A stretch of DNA of 64,000 nucleotides from Thauera aromatica_A (lineage in GTDB: Bacteria; Pseudomonadota; Gammaproteobacteria; Burkholderiales; Rhodocyclaceae): assembly GCF_023093595.1 (NCBI RefSeq), contig NZ_JALLIK010000109.1:124001-188000 (forward strand), in the 5' to 3' direction. Both the position numbers and the translations under genes were made by a program. A model generated the notes under the pieces. The model was given only the letters and a program-made list of their open reading frames with translations. It was not told the DNA's origin and searched no databases. Position 1 is the first letter of the stretch. Each line of letters opens with the position of its first letter. Positions 55,243 through 63,667 of this stretch are shown piece after piece.

Positions 55243-56016
55243 ATGGACAAGCCTTTTGAGACCCTGGAACAGCACTTTCACTTGCCCCACGTGCGCGAAG
55301 TCGGCATCGACCGGCCGCTGCTGTGGCTTCGCGCGGGATGGGAAGACATGCGCGAGAACCTGGGCGCGAGCCTGTCCTACGGGGTGATCCTGGCCGCGCT
55401 CGGCTACCTGCTCCTGTCCTACGCGGCAGGACTGCCTTACCTGTTCACCGCGGCGATCTCGGGCTTCTTCCTGATCGGGCCGGTCGCCGCCGCCGGGCTG
55501 TACGAGATTTCCCGCCAGCACGAGCAGGGGCATCCGGTCTCGTTTCTCGGCTCGCTGCGCGGCCTGCGCGGCCACGCCGACGGCCTGGCCTACTTCGGCG
55601 CCTTCCTCGCGATCGCGCTGATCGGCTGGGAGCGCATCTCGGCGGTGCTGTTCGCCCTGTTCTACGACGGCAACGTCGCCGACCTGTCGAACTTCTTCCG
55701 CAGCGTGTTCCTGTCCGGCGAGCACCTGCCCTTCGTCGCCGCCTACCTCGTGGTCGGCGCGATCCTCGCCACGGTGGTGTTCGCGCTGTCGGTGACGGCG
55801 GTGCCGATGCTGATCGACCGCAAGGTCGATATCGTCACCGCGGCGATGGCCAGCCTGCGCGCGGTCGCGGTCAACCCGGCGGCGATGGCGCTGTGGGCGG
55901 CGATCATCGTCGGCCTGGTCGCGGTCGGTTTCGCCACCATGATGGTCGGCATGGTGATCCTGCTGCCGCTGCTCGGGCACGCCAGCTGGCATGCCTACCG
56001 CGAGCTGATGCGCTGA
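55243..56016 (+). CDS. DUF2189-type integral membrane protein
   Basis: The protein has 257 residues with about six membrane segments. The N-terminal cytoplasmic part (FHLPHVREVGIDRPLLWLRAGWEDM) and the first helix pair (LSYGVILAALGYLLLSYAAG, AISGFFLIGPVAAAGLYEISR) match the DUF2189 family, which is found in proteobacteria near cytochrome genes. Function unknown. The start follows GCGGAGCGAG. Confidence 0.8.
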   Translation: MDKPFETLEQHFHLPHVREVGIDRPLLWLRAGWEDMRENLGASLSYGVILAALGYLLLSYAAGLPYLFTAAISGFFLIGPVAAAGLYEISRQHEQGHPVSFLGSLRGLRGHADGLAYFGAFLAIALIGWERISAVLFALFYDGNVADLSNFFRSVFLSGEHLPFVAAYLVVGAILATVVFALSVTAVPMLIDRKVDIVTAAMASLRAVAVNPAAMALWAAIIVGLVAVGFATMMVGMVILLPLLGHASWHAYRELMR

Positions 56017-56066
56017 ACGCAGCGGGCGCGCCTCACGGCCCCGAGCCGCCCCTCTCCTTGCGAGCG

Positions 56067-56104
56067 GCCGACGGGCGCCAGGAACGGCGTCCGCCGGCTT
56101 TTTT
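56067..56104 (+). terminator. Terminator after the DUF2189 gene
   Basis: GCCGACGGGCGCC (56067-56079) pairs with GGCGTCCGCCGGC (56086-56098) with one mismatch and one G-U pair, loop AGGAAC, followed by TTTTTT. Confidence 0.75.
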
Positions 56105-56157
56105 GCGGCACAATGCCCTCCCCACGACCCGGAACGGATCCTCACCAAGGTTCATCG

Positions 56158-58266
56158 ATGCACGACAGCGCCACGCCCCACCTGCCTTCCTCCCCCCCGC
56201 CTGCCTCCGCCAACCCCCTGCTCGACTTCAGCAGCCTGCCGCGCTTCGGCGACATCCGCCCGATGCATGTCGAGCCCGCGATCCGCAGCCTGATCGACGA
56301 GAACCGCAGGCTGATCGAGCGCCTCACCGCCGACCCGGCACCGCCGAGCTGGGACGGTTTCGTCGGCCCGATGGACGAGGCCGGCGAGCGCCTGTCGCGC
56401 GCCTGGGGCGTGGTCGGCCACCTCCACAGCGTGCTCGACGTGCCCGAATGGCGCGAGGCCTACAACGCGATGCTGCCCGAGGTCTCGCGCTTCTACGCCG
56501 AGGTCGGGCAGAACCTGGCGCTGTTCCGGAAGTACAAGGCGCTGCATGACGGCCCCGCGTTCGCCACCCTGTCGCCGGTGCGCCAGCGCATCCTCGAGCA
56601 CGCCCTGCGCGACTTCCGCCTCTCCGGCGCGGAACTGCCCGATGCGCAGAAGCCGCGCTTCCAGGCGATCCAGGAAGAGCAGTCGCAACTGGCGGCCAAG
56701 TTCTCCGAGAACCTGCTCGACGCCACCAACGCCCACGCCGAGTGGATCGAGGACGAAACCGGCCTTGCCGGCATCCCCGAGGACGCGCGCGAAGCCGCCC
56801 GCGCCGCGGCCGAAGCCGAGGGCAGGCCGGGGTGGAAGTTCACCCTGCAGATGCCCGCCTACCTGCCGGTGATGCAGTACGCCGACGACCGCGCCCTGCG
56901 CGCGCGCATGTACCGCGCCTACGCCACCCGCGCCTCCGAGCTCGGCAAGCCGGAACTGGACAACGGCCCGCTGATCGGCCGCATCCTCGCCCTGCGCGAC
57001 GAGGAAGCGCACATGCTCGGCTACCGCAACTTCGCCGAGGTGTCGCTGGTGCCGAAGATGGCCGATAGCCCCGCGCAGGTGCTCGCCTTCCTGCACGAGC
57101 TCGCCGCCCGCGCCAAACCGTTCGCCGAGCAGGATCTGGAGGAATTAAAGGCCTTCGCCAGGGCCGAGCTGGGCCTCGACACCCTCGAACCCTGGGACCT
57201 TGCCTACGCTTCCGAGAAACTGCGGGAGAAGCGCTACGCCTATTCCGACCAGGAGGTGAAGCAGTACTTCCCCGAGCCCAAGGTGCTCGACGGCCTGTTC
57301 GGCGTGATCCGCGCGCTGTATCGCGTCGACATCCTCCCCGACGAGGCGCCGAAGTGGGACCCGGACGTGCGCTTCTTCCGCATCGAGAAGGACGCAGCGC
57401 TGGTGGGGCACTTCTATCTCGACCTCCACGCCCGCAGCACCAAGCGCGGCGGCGCCTGGATGGACTCGGCGCGCAGCCGCCACCGCGACGTCTGGGGCAG
57501 CGACACGCCGCTCGCCTACCTGGTGTGCAACTTCCCCGGTCCGGTCAATGGCAGGCCCGCCACCTTCACCCACGACGACGTGCTGACGCTGTTCCACGAG
57601 TGCGGCCACGGCCTGCACCACCTGCTCACCCAGGTGGACGAGCTCGCGGTGTCCGGCATCCACGGCGTCGAGTGGGACGCGGTCGAGCTGCCCAGCCAGT
57701 TCATGGAGAACTTCTGCTGGGAATGGGACGTGCTGCAGGGCATGACCGCCCACGTCGACAGCGGCGAACCGCTGCCGCGCGCGCTCTACGACAAGATGAT
57801 CGCGGCGAAGAACTTCCAGAGCGGCATGCAGACCGTGCGCCAGCTCGAATTCTCGCTGTTCGACCTGCGCCTGCACGCCGAGGTGGACGCAAGCTCGGGG
57901 CCGGTGCCGATCGAGCGCGTGATGGCCCTGCTCGACGAGGTGCGCGGTGAAGTGGCGGTGCTGATTCCGCCGCCCTGGCACCGCTTCCCGCACAGCTTCT
58001 CGCACATTTTCGCCGGCGGCTACGCCGCGGGCTACTACAGCTACAAGTGGGCCGAAGTGTTGTCGGCGGACGCCTTCGAAGCGTTCGAGGAAGCCGGCGC
58101 GGGCAAGGGCAGCCTGCTCGACGCGGAGACCGGCGCGCGCTTCTGGCGCGAGATCCTGGCGGTGGGCGGCAGCCGCCCGGCGCTGGAGTCGTTCAAGGCC
58201 TTCCGCGGCCGTGAACCGCGCGTCGACGCCCTGCTGCGCCACAACGGCATGGTGACGCCGGCCTGA
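56158..58266 (+). CDS. prlC: Oligopeptidase A (M3 family metallopeptidase)
   Basis: From the ATG with AAGG 7 bases upstream the protein has 702 residues. The zinc site is FHECGHGLHHLL with the third ligand in GVEWDAVELPSQFMENFCWE. Other M3 blocks are AYASEKLREKRYAYSDQEVKQYFP and SHIFAGGYAAGYYSYKWAEVLSADAF. It degrades short peptides in the cytoplasm, including cleaved signal peptides. An earlier ATG at 56113 adds 15 unlikely residues. Confidence 0.95.
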   Translation: MHDSATPHLPSSPPPASANPLLDFSSLPRFGDIRPMHVEPAIRSLIDENRRLIERLTADPAPPSWDGFVGPMDEAGERLSRAWGVVGHLHSVLDVPEWREAYNAMLPEVSRFYAEVGQNLALFRKYKALHDGPAFATLSPVRQRILEHALRDFRLSGAELPDAQKPRFQAIQEEQSQLAAKFSENLLDATNAHAEWIEDETGLAGIPEDAREAARAAAEAEGRPGWKFTLQMPAYLPVMQYADDRALRARMYRAYATRASELGKPELDNGPLIGRILALRDEEAHMLGYRNFAEVSLVPKMADSPAQVLAFLHELAARAKPFAEQDLEELKAFARAELGLDTLEPWDLAYASEKLREKRYAYSDQEVKQYFPEPKVLDGLFGVIRALYRVDILPDEAPKWDPDVRFFRIEKDAALVGHFYLDLHARSTKRGGAWMDSARSRHRDVWGSDTPLAYLVCNFPGPVNGRPATFTHDDVLTLFHECGHGLHHLLTQVDELAVSGIHGVEWDAVELPSQFMENFCWEWDVLQGMTAHVDSGEPLPRALYDKMIAAKNFQSGMQTVRQLEFSLFDLRLHAEVDASSGPVPIERVMALLDEVRGEVAVLIPPPWHRFPHSFSHIFAGGYAAGYYSYKWAEVLSADAFEAFEEAGAGKGSLLDAETGARFWREILAVGGSRPALESFKAFRGREPRVDALLRHNGMVTPA

Positions 58267-58287
58267 GCCGCGGCGCGGCGGGCGCGT

Positions 58288-60474
58288 TCAGGCGCCGTGC
58301 CCGGCCAGGTGGTCGCGCTCGAAGGCGGCCGCGGGCACGGCCCGGCCGAACAGCCAGCCCTGCGCGACCGCACACCCTTGCGCCTGCAGGAAGTCGCGCT
58401 GGGCCGCGCTTTCCACCCCTTCGGCGAGCAGCGCCAGGCCGAGGCTGCGGGCCATCGCGATGATCGCCTGCACGATCGCGGCGTCGTCGCCGTTGCCGGG
58501 CACGCCCTGGACGAAGGAACGGTCGATCTTGAGCTTGTCGATCGGGAAGCGCTTCAGGTAGGACAGCGAGGAATAGCCGGTGCCGAAGTCGTCGATCGCC
58601 AGCGAGACGCCCATCTCGCGCAGCCGGCGCAGCGCCCCGATGGTTTCCTCGGCGTGCTGCATTGCCGCGCTCTCGGTGATCTCCAGCTCCAGCCAGTCCG
58701 GATCGGCGCCGGTTTCGGCGAGGATCGCGGTAACCCGGTCCACCAGATCGGGCTGGCGGAACTGGCGCGGTGACAGATTCACCGCCACCGTCAGGCGTGG
58801 CAGGCCCTGGCGCTGCCAGGTGGCGAGCTGATGGCAGGCGGCGCGCAGCACCTGCTCGCCAAGGCTGACGATGAGGCCGGTTTCCTCCGCCACCGGAATG
58901 AAGGCCGCCGGCGGCACCAGCCCCTTCTCCGGGTGGCGCCAGCGCACCAGCGCCTCGGCCCCGGTCAGGCGGCCGTCAACGAGCGCCACCTGAGCCTGAT
59001 AGAAGACTTCGAGCTCGCCGTTATCGAGCGCCCGGCGCAAGTCGTTTTCCAGCGTCAGGCGCTGCAGCGCCTGAGCATTCATGTCGGCAGCGAAAAAGCA
59101 GAAGCCACCCCGTCCCGCCTCCTTGGCACGGTACATCGCGGTATCGGCATGCTTCAGCAGGGTCTGCGGGTCCGATCCGTCACGCGGGTGCAGGGCGATG
59201 CCCACACTGGCCGCGAGCGGCAGCTCGCGCTCGCCCACGGTCACCGGCACGGACAGATGGGAGGCGATCTTGCCCGCGATCGCCGCGGCCGCGTCGACCG
59301 ACGGCAGATCCTCGAGCAGCACCACGAACTCGTCGCCGCCCAGCCGCGCCACCGTATCCTCGGCGCGCAGGCAGTGCTGCAGCCGCGCAGCCACCGCGCG
59401 CAGCAGTTCGTCGCCGACATCGTGGCCGTAACTGTCGTTGATCAGTTTGAACCGGTCGAGGTCGAGGAACAGCACCGCGCTCAAGCCTTCCCCGCGCCGC
59501 GTGATCGCATGGGCAAGGCGGTCGTGGAGCAGATTGCGGTTGGGCAGCCCGGTGAGCGGGTCGTGGTTGGCGAGGTGGCTCAGCCGCGCCTCGGCGTCCT
59601 TGCGGTCGGTGACGTCGTTGAGCACGCCGACGAAGTGGGTGACCGCACCGGCCTCGCTGCGCACCGGCGCCAGAAAGAGCTCGATCCAGCGCCGCTCGCC
59701 GTCGGCGCGGCGCAGGCGGAGCACGGTGTTGCCTTCGGTGCCGTGGGCGATCGCGCGGCGGATCTCGGCATAGCCGTCGGCGACTTCGTCGCGGCAGATG
59801 CAGGGCTTGCCGACGATCGTGCCCGCCGTGCTGCCGAGCACCCGCTCGAACGCCGGGTTCACGTAGATCAGCGGATAGCACGGCTGGCCGGCGTCGGCGA
59901 TGAACACGCCGTTGACGCTCGATTCGATCGCCCGGTCGCGCAGCGCGATGCGCCGCTTGTCGGCGTGGATGTAGGTGTCCAGGGTCAGCCCGAGATCGAA
60001 CAGGGCGACCTTGAGCAGGGCGTCGAAGGCCGGAACGAACTGTTCGCGGCGCCCATCGCTGTGCGTCCACAAGGTGTCGATCATGCCCGACAGGTATTCG
60101 CGGAAGGCCCCCACGTACCACTTCGGTTCGAGGCCGATGCGCGCATGGGTGACGCCCACTTCGAGCCGGCGCGCGACGTAGTCGGTGCCATATTCGCCTG
60201 CGGTCAGCTCGCGGAAATAGCGCTCGTGCGCCGCCTTCAGCCGCGCCACGGTGGCATCGTCGCGCAGCAGTGCCGCCAGCGCCGGACGGCTTCGCAGCGC
60301 AGCGTAGAACGCATCGGAAAAGCCATGGCGGCCCTGCGCTCCGATCGCCGCGTGCACCGCCCGCAAGGATGCGGCGTCATCCTCGCCCAGGCGCAGGAAG
60401 GCCTTGCGCTCGGCGATTTCATCGGCGTCGACCCGCATCTCGCGGGCGATCGCGCTGCCGCTGGCGGCGTTCAT
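58288..60474 (-). CDS. Globin-coupled PAS-GGDEF-EAL cyclic-di-GMP protein
   Basis: The protein has 728 residues. Residues about 20-180 resemble the sensor-globin fold (AYYAALRSRPALAALLRD-like, VGVTHARIGLEPKWYVGAF with a possible proximal His). A PAS domain follows (ESSVNGVFIAD...FVGVLNDVTDRKDAEARL), then GGDEF (LGGDEFVVLLED, active-site intact) and EAL (TGAEALVRWRHP; DDFGTGYSSLSYLKRFP). It could make and break c-di-GMP in response to oxygen or NO. Its start codon overlaps the stop of the chemoreceptor-like gene (ATGA). Confidence 0.9.
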   Translation of the reverse strand: MNAASGSAIAREMRVDADEIAERKAFLRLGEDDAASLRAVHAAIGAQGRHGFSDAFYAALRSRPALAALLRDDATVARLKAAHERYFRELTAGEYGTDYVARRLEVGVTHARIGLEPKWYVGAFREYLSGMIDTLWTHSDGRREQFVPAFDALLKVALFDLGLTLDTYIHADKRRIALRDRAIESSVNGVFIADAGQPCYPLIYVNPAFERVLGSTAGTIVGKPCICRDEVADGYAEIRRAIAHGTEGNTVLRLRRADGERRWIELFLAPVRSEAGAVTHFVGVLNDVTDRKDAEARLSHLANHDPLTGLPNRNLLHDRLAHAITRRGEGLSAVLFLDLDRFKLINDSYGHDVGDELLRAVAARLQHCLRAEDTVARLGGDEFVVLLEDLPSVDAAAAIAGKIASHLSVPVTVGERELPLAASVGIALHPRDGSDPQTLLKHADTAMYRAKEAGRGGFCFFAADMNAQALQRLTLENDLRRALDNGELEVFYQAQVALVDGRLTGAEALVRWRHPEKGLVPPAAFIPVAEETGLIVSLGEQVLRAACHQLATWQRQGLPRLTVAVNLSPRQFRQPDLVDRVTAILAETGADPDWLELEITESAAMQHAEETIGALRRLREMGVSLAIDDFGTGYSSLSYLKRFPIDKLKIDRSFVQGVPGNGDDAAIVQAIIAMARSLGLALLAEGVESAAQRDFLQAQGCAVAQGWLFGRAVPAAAFERDHLAGHGA

Positions 60475-61562
60475 TGCCCGTTTGCCTTGCCCAGGATCCG
60501 GCTCATGCCATCCATCACCGCGAGATTGGCCCGTTCCATCGCCTGCAGTTGGTCGAGCGCAGCGTCGAGGCGGCCTTCATAGTAGAAAGCCACCGCCTGG
60601 CGGGCATGGGTGTGCACGGCGCGATGCGGTTTTTCCAGCGCGGCATAGCCGGGCAGCCCGGCAAAATGCTCCCGCCCCTCGCCGTCGTAATACCACTGCC
60701 CGAGGCGGCAGTGCTTTTCGTCGGGCAGATCATCCGGGCGGATGTTCGAGACTCCGAGGAACACTTTGTAGACTTCGAGCTTGAGGATCAACTCCTCGAT
60801 GTTCGCCAGCTCGACATTGGACAGCAACGCCGACGAAGACACCGCCTGCTCCATGCGCTGCGACAACTCGAACAGGCGCGACATGCTGCCCACGGCAAGC
60901 TCGCTCTCCGCCGAATAGCGGCTGGCATCCTCGGCCCCGGCTTCCATCACCGTCCTGGCGCTGTGGGTTTCTCCCTGGATGCTGCCGACCAGGCCGGAAA
61001 TCTCGGTGGTCGCCTTCGCCGTACGCTCGGCCAGCTTGCGCACTTCGTCGGCGACCACCGCGAAGCCCCGCCCGGCCTCGCCGGCCCGCGCGGCCTCGAC
61101 TGCGGCATTGATCGCGAGCAGGTTGGTCTGATCGGCGATCTCCTTGATCAGGCGCACGATGCCGCCGATCTCGCCGGTGCGCTGCATCAGCACATCGACG
61201 TTGCGCGAAGCCTCGCTCATGCGGTCGAACAGGCTGCGCAGGTTGCCCGCCATCTGCTCGAAGGCGACACGGCTGCTTTCCGACTGGGCGGCGGCCTCCA
61301 GCGCCGAGGATTTTTCCTGGTTGAGGGTCACCGCCAGGCCGAGAAAGGATTCGCGCACCCCGCCCAGCGAAGCGCCGAAGCTGGACAGGCTGGAAAACAC
61401 CCCACCCAGCGCGCCGCGCTCCTCGCGCAACGCCGCAACTTCATCGCGCAGCGCCGCGCCTTCGGCTTCGAGTTGCGCCACGCGCGACTGCAGCCAGGCA
61501 TGGTCGCGCTGGGCACCCGCCCCGGGTCGAAACAGAAACTGTGTGAGCTTTGCAGAAAACAT
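60471..61562 (-). CDS. Soluble chemoreceptor-like protein with CZB zinc-binding domain
   Basis: The protein has 363 residues and no membrane segment. A coiled-coil N-terminus (LQSRVAQLEAEGAALRDEVAALREER) leads into the MCP signalling hairpin (ADQTNLLAINAAVEAARAGEAGRGFAVVADEVRKLAERT). After residue 255 a CZB domain has the H-x-C motif (EKHCRLGQWYYDGEG) plus later histidines (KPHRAVHTHARQAV). CZB domains bind zinc and sense oxidants such as HOCl. It is translationally coupled to the c-di-GMP protein. Confidence 0.9.
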   Translation of the reverse strand: MFSAKLTQFLFRPGAGAQRDHAWLQSRVAQLEAEGAALRDEVAALREERGALGGVFSSLSSFGASLGGVRESFLGLAVTLNQEKSSALEAAAQSESSRVAFEQMAGNLRSLFDRMSEASRNVDVLMQRTGEIGGIVRLIKEIADQTNLLAINAAVEAARAGEAGRGFAVVADEVRKLAERTAKATTEISGLVGSIQGETHSARTVMEAGAEDASRYSAESELAVGSMSRLFELSQRMEQAVSSSALLSNVELANIEELILKLEVYKVFLGVSNIRPDDLPDEKHCRLGQWYYDGEGREHFAGLPGYAALEKPHRAVHTHARQAVAFYYEGRLDAALDQLQAMERANLAVMDGMSRILGKANGQ

Positions 61563-61623
61563 GGAACGCCTCCTCGGTGATCGGTATTGTTTTGCCCTTC
61601 GATTTAGTTGAGCATTTTACTTG

Positions 61624-61658
61624 GGAATTAAGATCACAGCTTGATATAGCTTAATTCC
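61624..61658 (-). promoter_or_regulatory. 9-bp inverted repeat upstream of the chemoreceptor/c-di-GMP operon
   Basis: GGAATTAAG (61624-61632) and CTTAATTCC (61650-61658) form a perfect inverted repeat with a 17-base spacer. The AT-rich segment lies 62-96 bases before the minus-strand ATG at 61562 and also in the xthA upstream region. It suits an operator or a promoter. Confidence 0.5.
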
Positions 61659-61798
61659 GGCGGCCCCCTTCGGACTACCCGACAACGCCCCGCACCAAAC
61701 ACATTCCCCGCAGCCCACCCCGCCGCAAAGCGCAATGGCACAATGGCCGGCGGCGAGCCGGCCCGGCTCATCGAATCCATCGGACATTCGGACGATCC

Positions 61799-62563
61799 AT
61801 GAAAATCGCCACCTGGAACATCAACTCCCTGAAAGTGCGCCTCCCCCAGGTGCTCGACTGGCTGGCCGCCCACAAACCCGATGCGCTGTGCCTGCAGGAA
61901 CTGAAACTCGAGGACAAGGCGTTTCCGGCCGCCGAACTGGAGGCGGTCGGCTACCACGCCGCCTTCGTCGGCCAGAAGACCTACAACGGCGTCGCCATCC
62001 TCAGTCCACGGCCGATCGATGCGGCCAGCGTGGTGCGCAACATTCCCGGCTTCGAGGACGAGCAGAAGCGCCTGATCGCCGCCACCATCGACGGCGTGCG
62101 GGTCGTGTGCGGCTACTTCCCCAACGGCCAGGCGGTCGGCTCGGACAAGTTCGACTACAAGCTGCGCTGGCTCGGCGCGCTGACCGTCTGGCTGCGCGGG
62201 GAGTTGCAGACGCACGAGCGCCTGGTGCTCGCCGGCGACTTCAATATCGCCCCCGAGGAGCGCGACGCCCATCCCGACTGGAAGGACGAGATCCACGTCT
62301 CCGCGCCCGAGCGCGCCGCCTTCCGCGCCCTGCTCGATCTCGGCCTGATCGACGCCTTCCGCCTGTTCGAACAGCCCGAGCGCAGCTTCTCGTGGTGGGA
62401 CTACCGGATGCTCGCTTTCCGCCGCAACTTCGGCCTGCGCATCGACCACCTGCTGGTGTCGCCGGCGCTGCGTCCGGCCTGCCGCAGCTGCACCGTGGAC
62501 AAAGCCCCGCGCCGGCTCGAGCGCCCTTCGGATCATGCGCCGGTGGTCCTGGAACTGGCCTGA
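61799..62563 (+). CDS. xthA: Exodeoxyribonuclease III
   Basis: The protein has 254 residues. It begins MKIATWNINSLKVRLPQVLDWL with metal-binding N and E (CLQELKLED), and has GDFNIAPEERDAHPDW, SWWDYRMLAFRRNFGLRIDHLLVS and the catalytic His in PSDHAPVVLEL. It acts in base-excision repair as an AP endonuclease and 3'-5' exonuclease. It is divergent from the chemoreceptor gene over 236 bases. Confidence 0.95.
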   Translation: MKIATWNINSLKVRLPQVLDWLAAHKPDALCLQELKLEDKAFPAAELEAVGYHAAFVGQKTYNGVAILSPRPIDAASVVRNIPGFEDEQKRLIAATIDGVRVVCGYFPNGQAVGSDKFDYKLRWLGALTVWLRGELQTHERLVLAGDFNIAPEERDAHPDWKDEIHVSAPERAAFRALLDLGLIDAFRLFEQPERSFSWWDYRMLAFRRNFGLRIDHLLVSPALRPACRSCTVDKAPRRLERPSDHAPVVLELA

Positions 62564-62608
62564 GGACATCCCGATGACACGCTTTTTTCCCTCCGGAACG
62601 TACCGGCG

Positions 62609-63313
62609 ATGAGCGCCGCGCACCCGAGCGCACCAGCGGGCATGCCCCTCGCCCGGCTCGACGAGGGCTACCCGGTGCTCGCCGCCCTCTCGCCCTCCGG
62701 GCGCCGGCGCCTGCTCGAAGCCGCGCGCTGGATGCGCGTTCCCGGCGGCACCTGCCTGTTCGACGAGCACCAGGCCTGCGAAGGTTTCCCGTTCGTCGTC
62801 GACGGCTCGATCCGCGTCGTCAAATCCGCTCCCAACGGCCGCGAGCTGCCGCTGTACCGGGTCGGCAGCGGCGAGACCTGCATTCTCTCGACCTCCTGCC
62901 TCCTCGGCCGCGAGGACTACCGGGCCCGTGGCGTCACCGAGAGTGACACCGTGCTGATGCTGCTGCCGCAGGCGGTGTTCGAGGAGCTGCTCGACGAACG
63001 CCCGTTCCGCGAATTCGTCTTCCACCTCTTCGCCGAGCGCATCGCCGGGCTGATGCAGCTGATCGAGGAAGTCGCCTTCCGCCGCCTCGACCAGCGTCTG
63101 GCGGCACAGCTGCTGGGCAAGGGGCGGACCCTGCACCTGACCCACCAGCAGCTCGCCGACGAGCTCGGCAGCGTGCGCGAGATCGTCAGCCGGCTGCTGA
63201 AAGGCTTCGCCGACCAGGGGCTGGTGCGGCTCGGGCGCGAGCAGGTGGAAATCCTCGACCCCGCCGGACTGCGCCGGACGGCGAGCGGAGAGCCGGCCAG
63301 AAGCGCCGGCTGA
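62609..63313 (+). CDS. Crp/Fnr family transcription regulator
   Basis: The protein has 234 residues. A cyclic-nucleotide-binding-like N-terminal domain (LYRVGSGETCILSTSCLLG) is followed by a long dimer helix and a helix-turn-helix (HLTHQQLADELGSVREIVSRLLKGFADQGLV). Cysteines occur at CLFDEHQAC and TCILSTSC, but not in the classical Fnr N-terminal cluster arrangement, so the signal may be redox, NO or a small ligand. A matching palindromic site lies downstream, before the DUF2892 gene. Confidence 0.88.
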   Translation: MSAAHPSAPAGMPLARLDEGYPVLAALSPSGRRRLLEAARWMRVPGGTCLFDEHQACEGFPFVVDGSIRVVKSAPNGRELPLYRVGSGETCILSTSCLLGREDYRARGVTESDTVLMLLPQAVFEELLDERPFREFVFHLFAERIAGLMQLIEEVAFRRLDQRLAAQLLGKGRTLHLTHQQLADELGSVREIVSRLLKGFADQGLVRLGREQVEILDPAGLRRTASGEPARSAG

Positions 63314-63336
63314 GCGTCCCGGCGGCGCGCCCGGCT

Positions 63337-63354
63337 CTGTAACTCTGGTCACAG
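63337..63354 (+). promoter_or_regulatory. Crp-type palindrome before the DUF2892 gene
   Basis: CTGTAA-CTCTGG-TCACAG: the half-sites TGTAA and TCACA are separated by 6 bases, one mismatch from TGTGA-N6-TCACA. It lies 74 bases before the DUF2892 ATG and just after the Crp/Fnr gene. Confidence 0.55.
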
Positions 63355-63427
63355 ACCCGGGCGCGATCGCGTGCTTCAATGGAAGCGTGTTCCAGCCGTT
63401 TTCCACCTCGTTACCCAGGAGAAGCAC

Positions 63428-63619
63428 ATGAAAACCAACGTCGGCGGCATCGACAAGATCGTTCGCATCGTGATCGGCATCGCGCTCGTCGCCTGGGCGC
63501 TGTTCGGCGGCCCGGTGTGGGCCTGGATCGGCGTGATTCCGCTCGCCACCGGGCTGATGGGCTGGTGCCCGGCGTATGGCCTGTTCGGGATGAGCACCTG
63601 CCCGCTGCAGAAGAAGTAG
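63428..63619 (+). CDS. DUF2892 (YgaP-like) small membrane protein
   Basis: The protein has 63 residues with two membrane segments (IVRIVIGIALVAWALFGG and VWAWIGVIPLATGLMGWCP). It begins MKTNVGGIDK and ends in a Cys-containing tail (GWCPAYGLFGMSTCPLQKK), as in the DUF2892 family found with rhodaneses and sulfur or oxidative-stress genes. AGGAGAAG precedes the ATG. It is probably controlled by the adjacent regulator. Confidence 0.88.
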   Translation: MKTNVGGIDKIVRIVIGIALVAWALFGGPVWAWIGVIPLATGLMGWCPAYGLFGMSTCPLQKK

Positions 63620-63667
63620 CCGCCCTCCCACAGTCCCCGTTGCGCGCTTCGGCGCCCGCTCCCGGCC

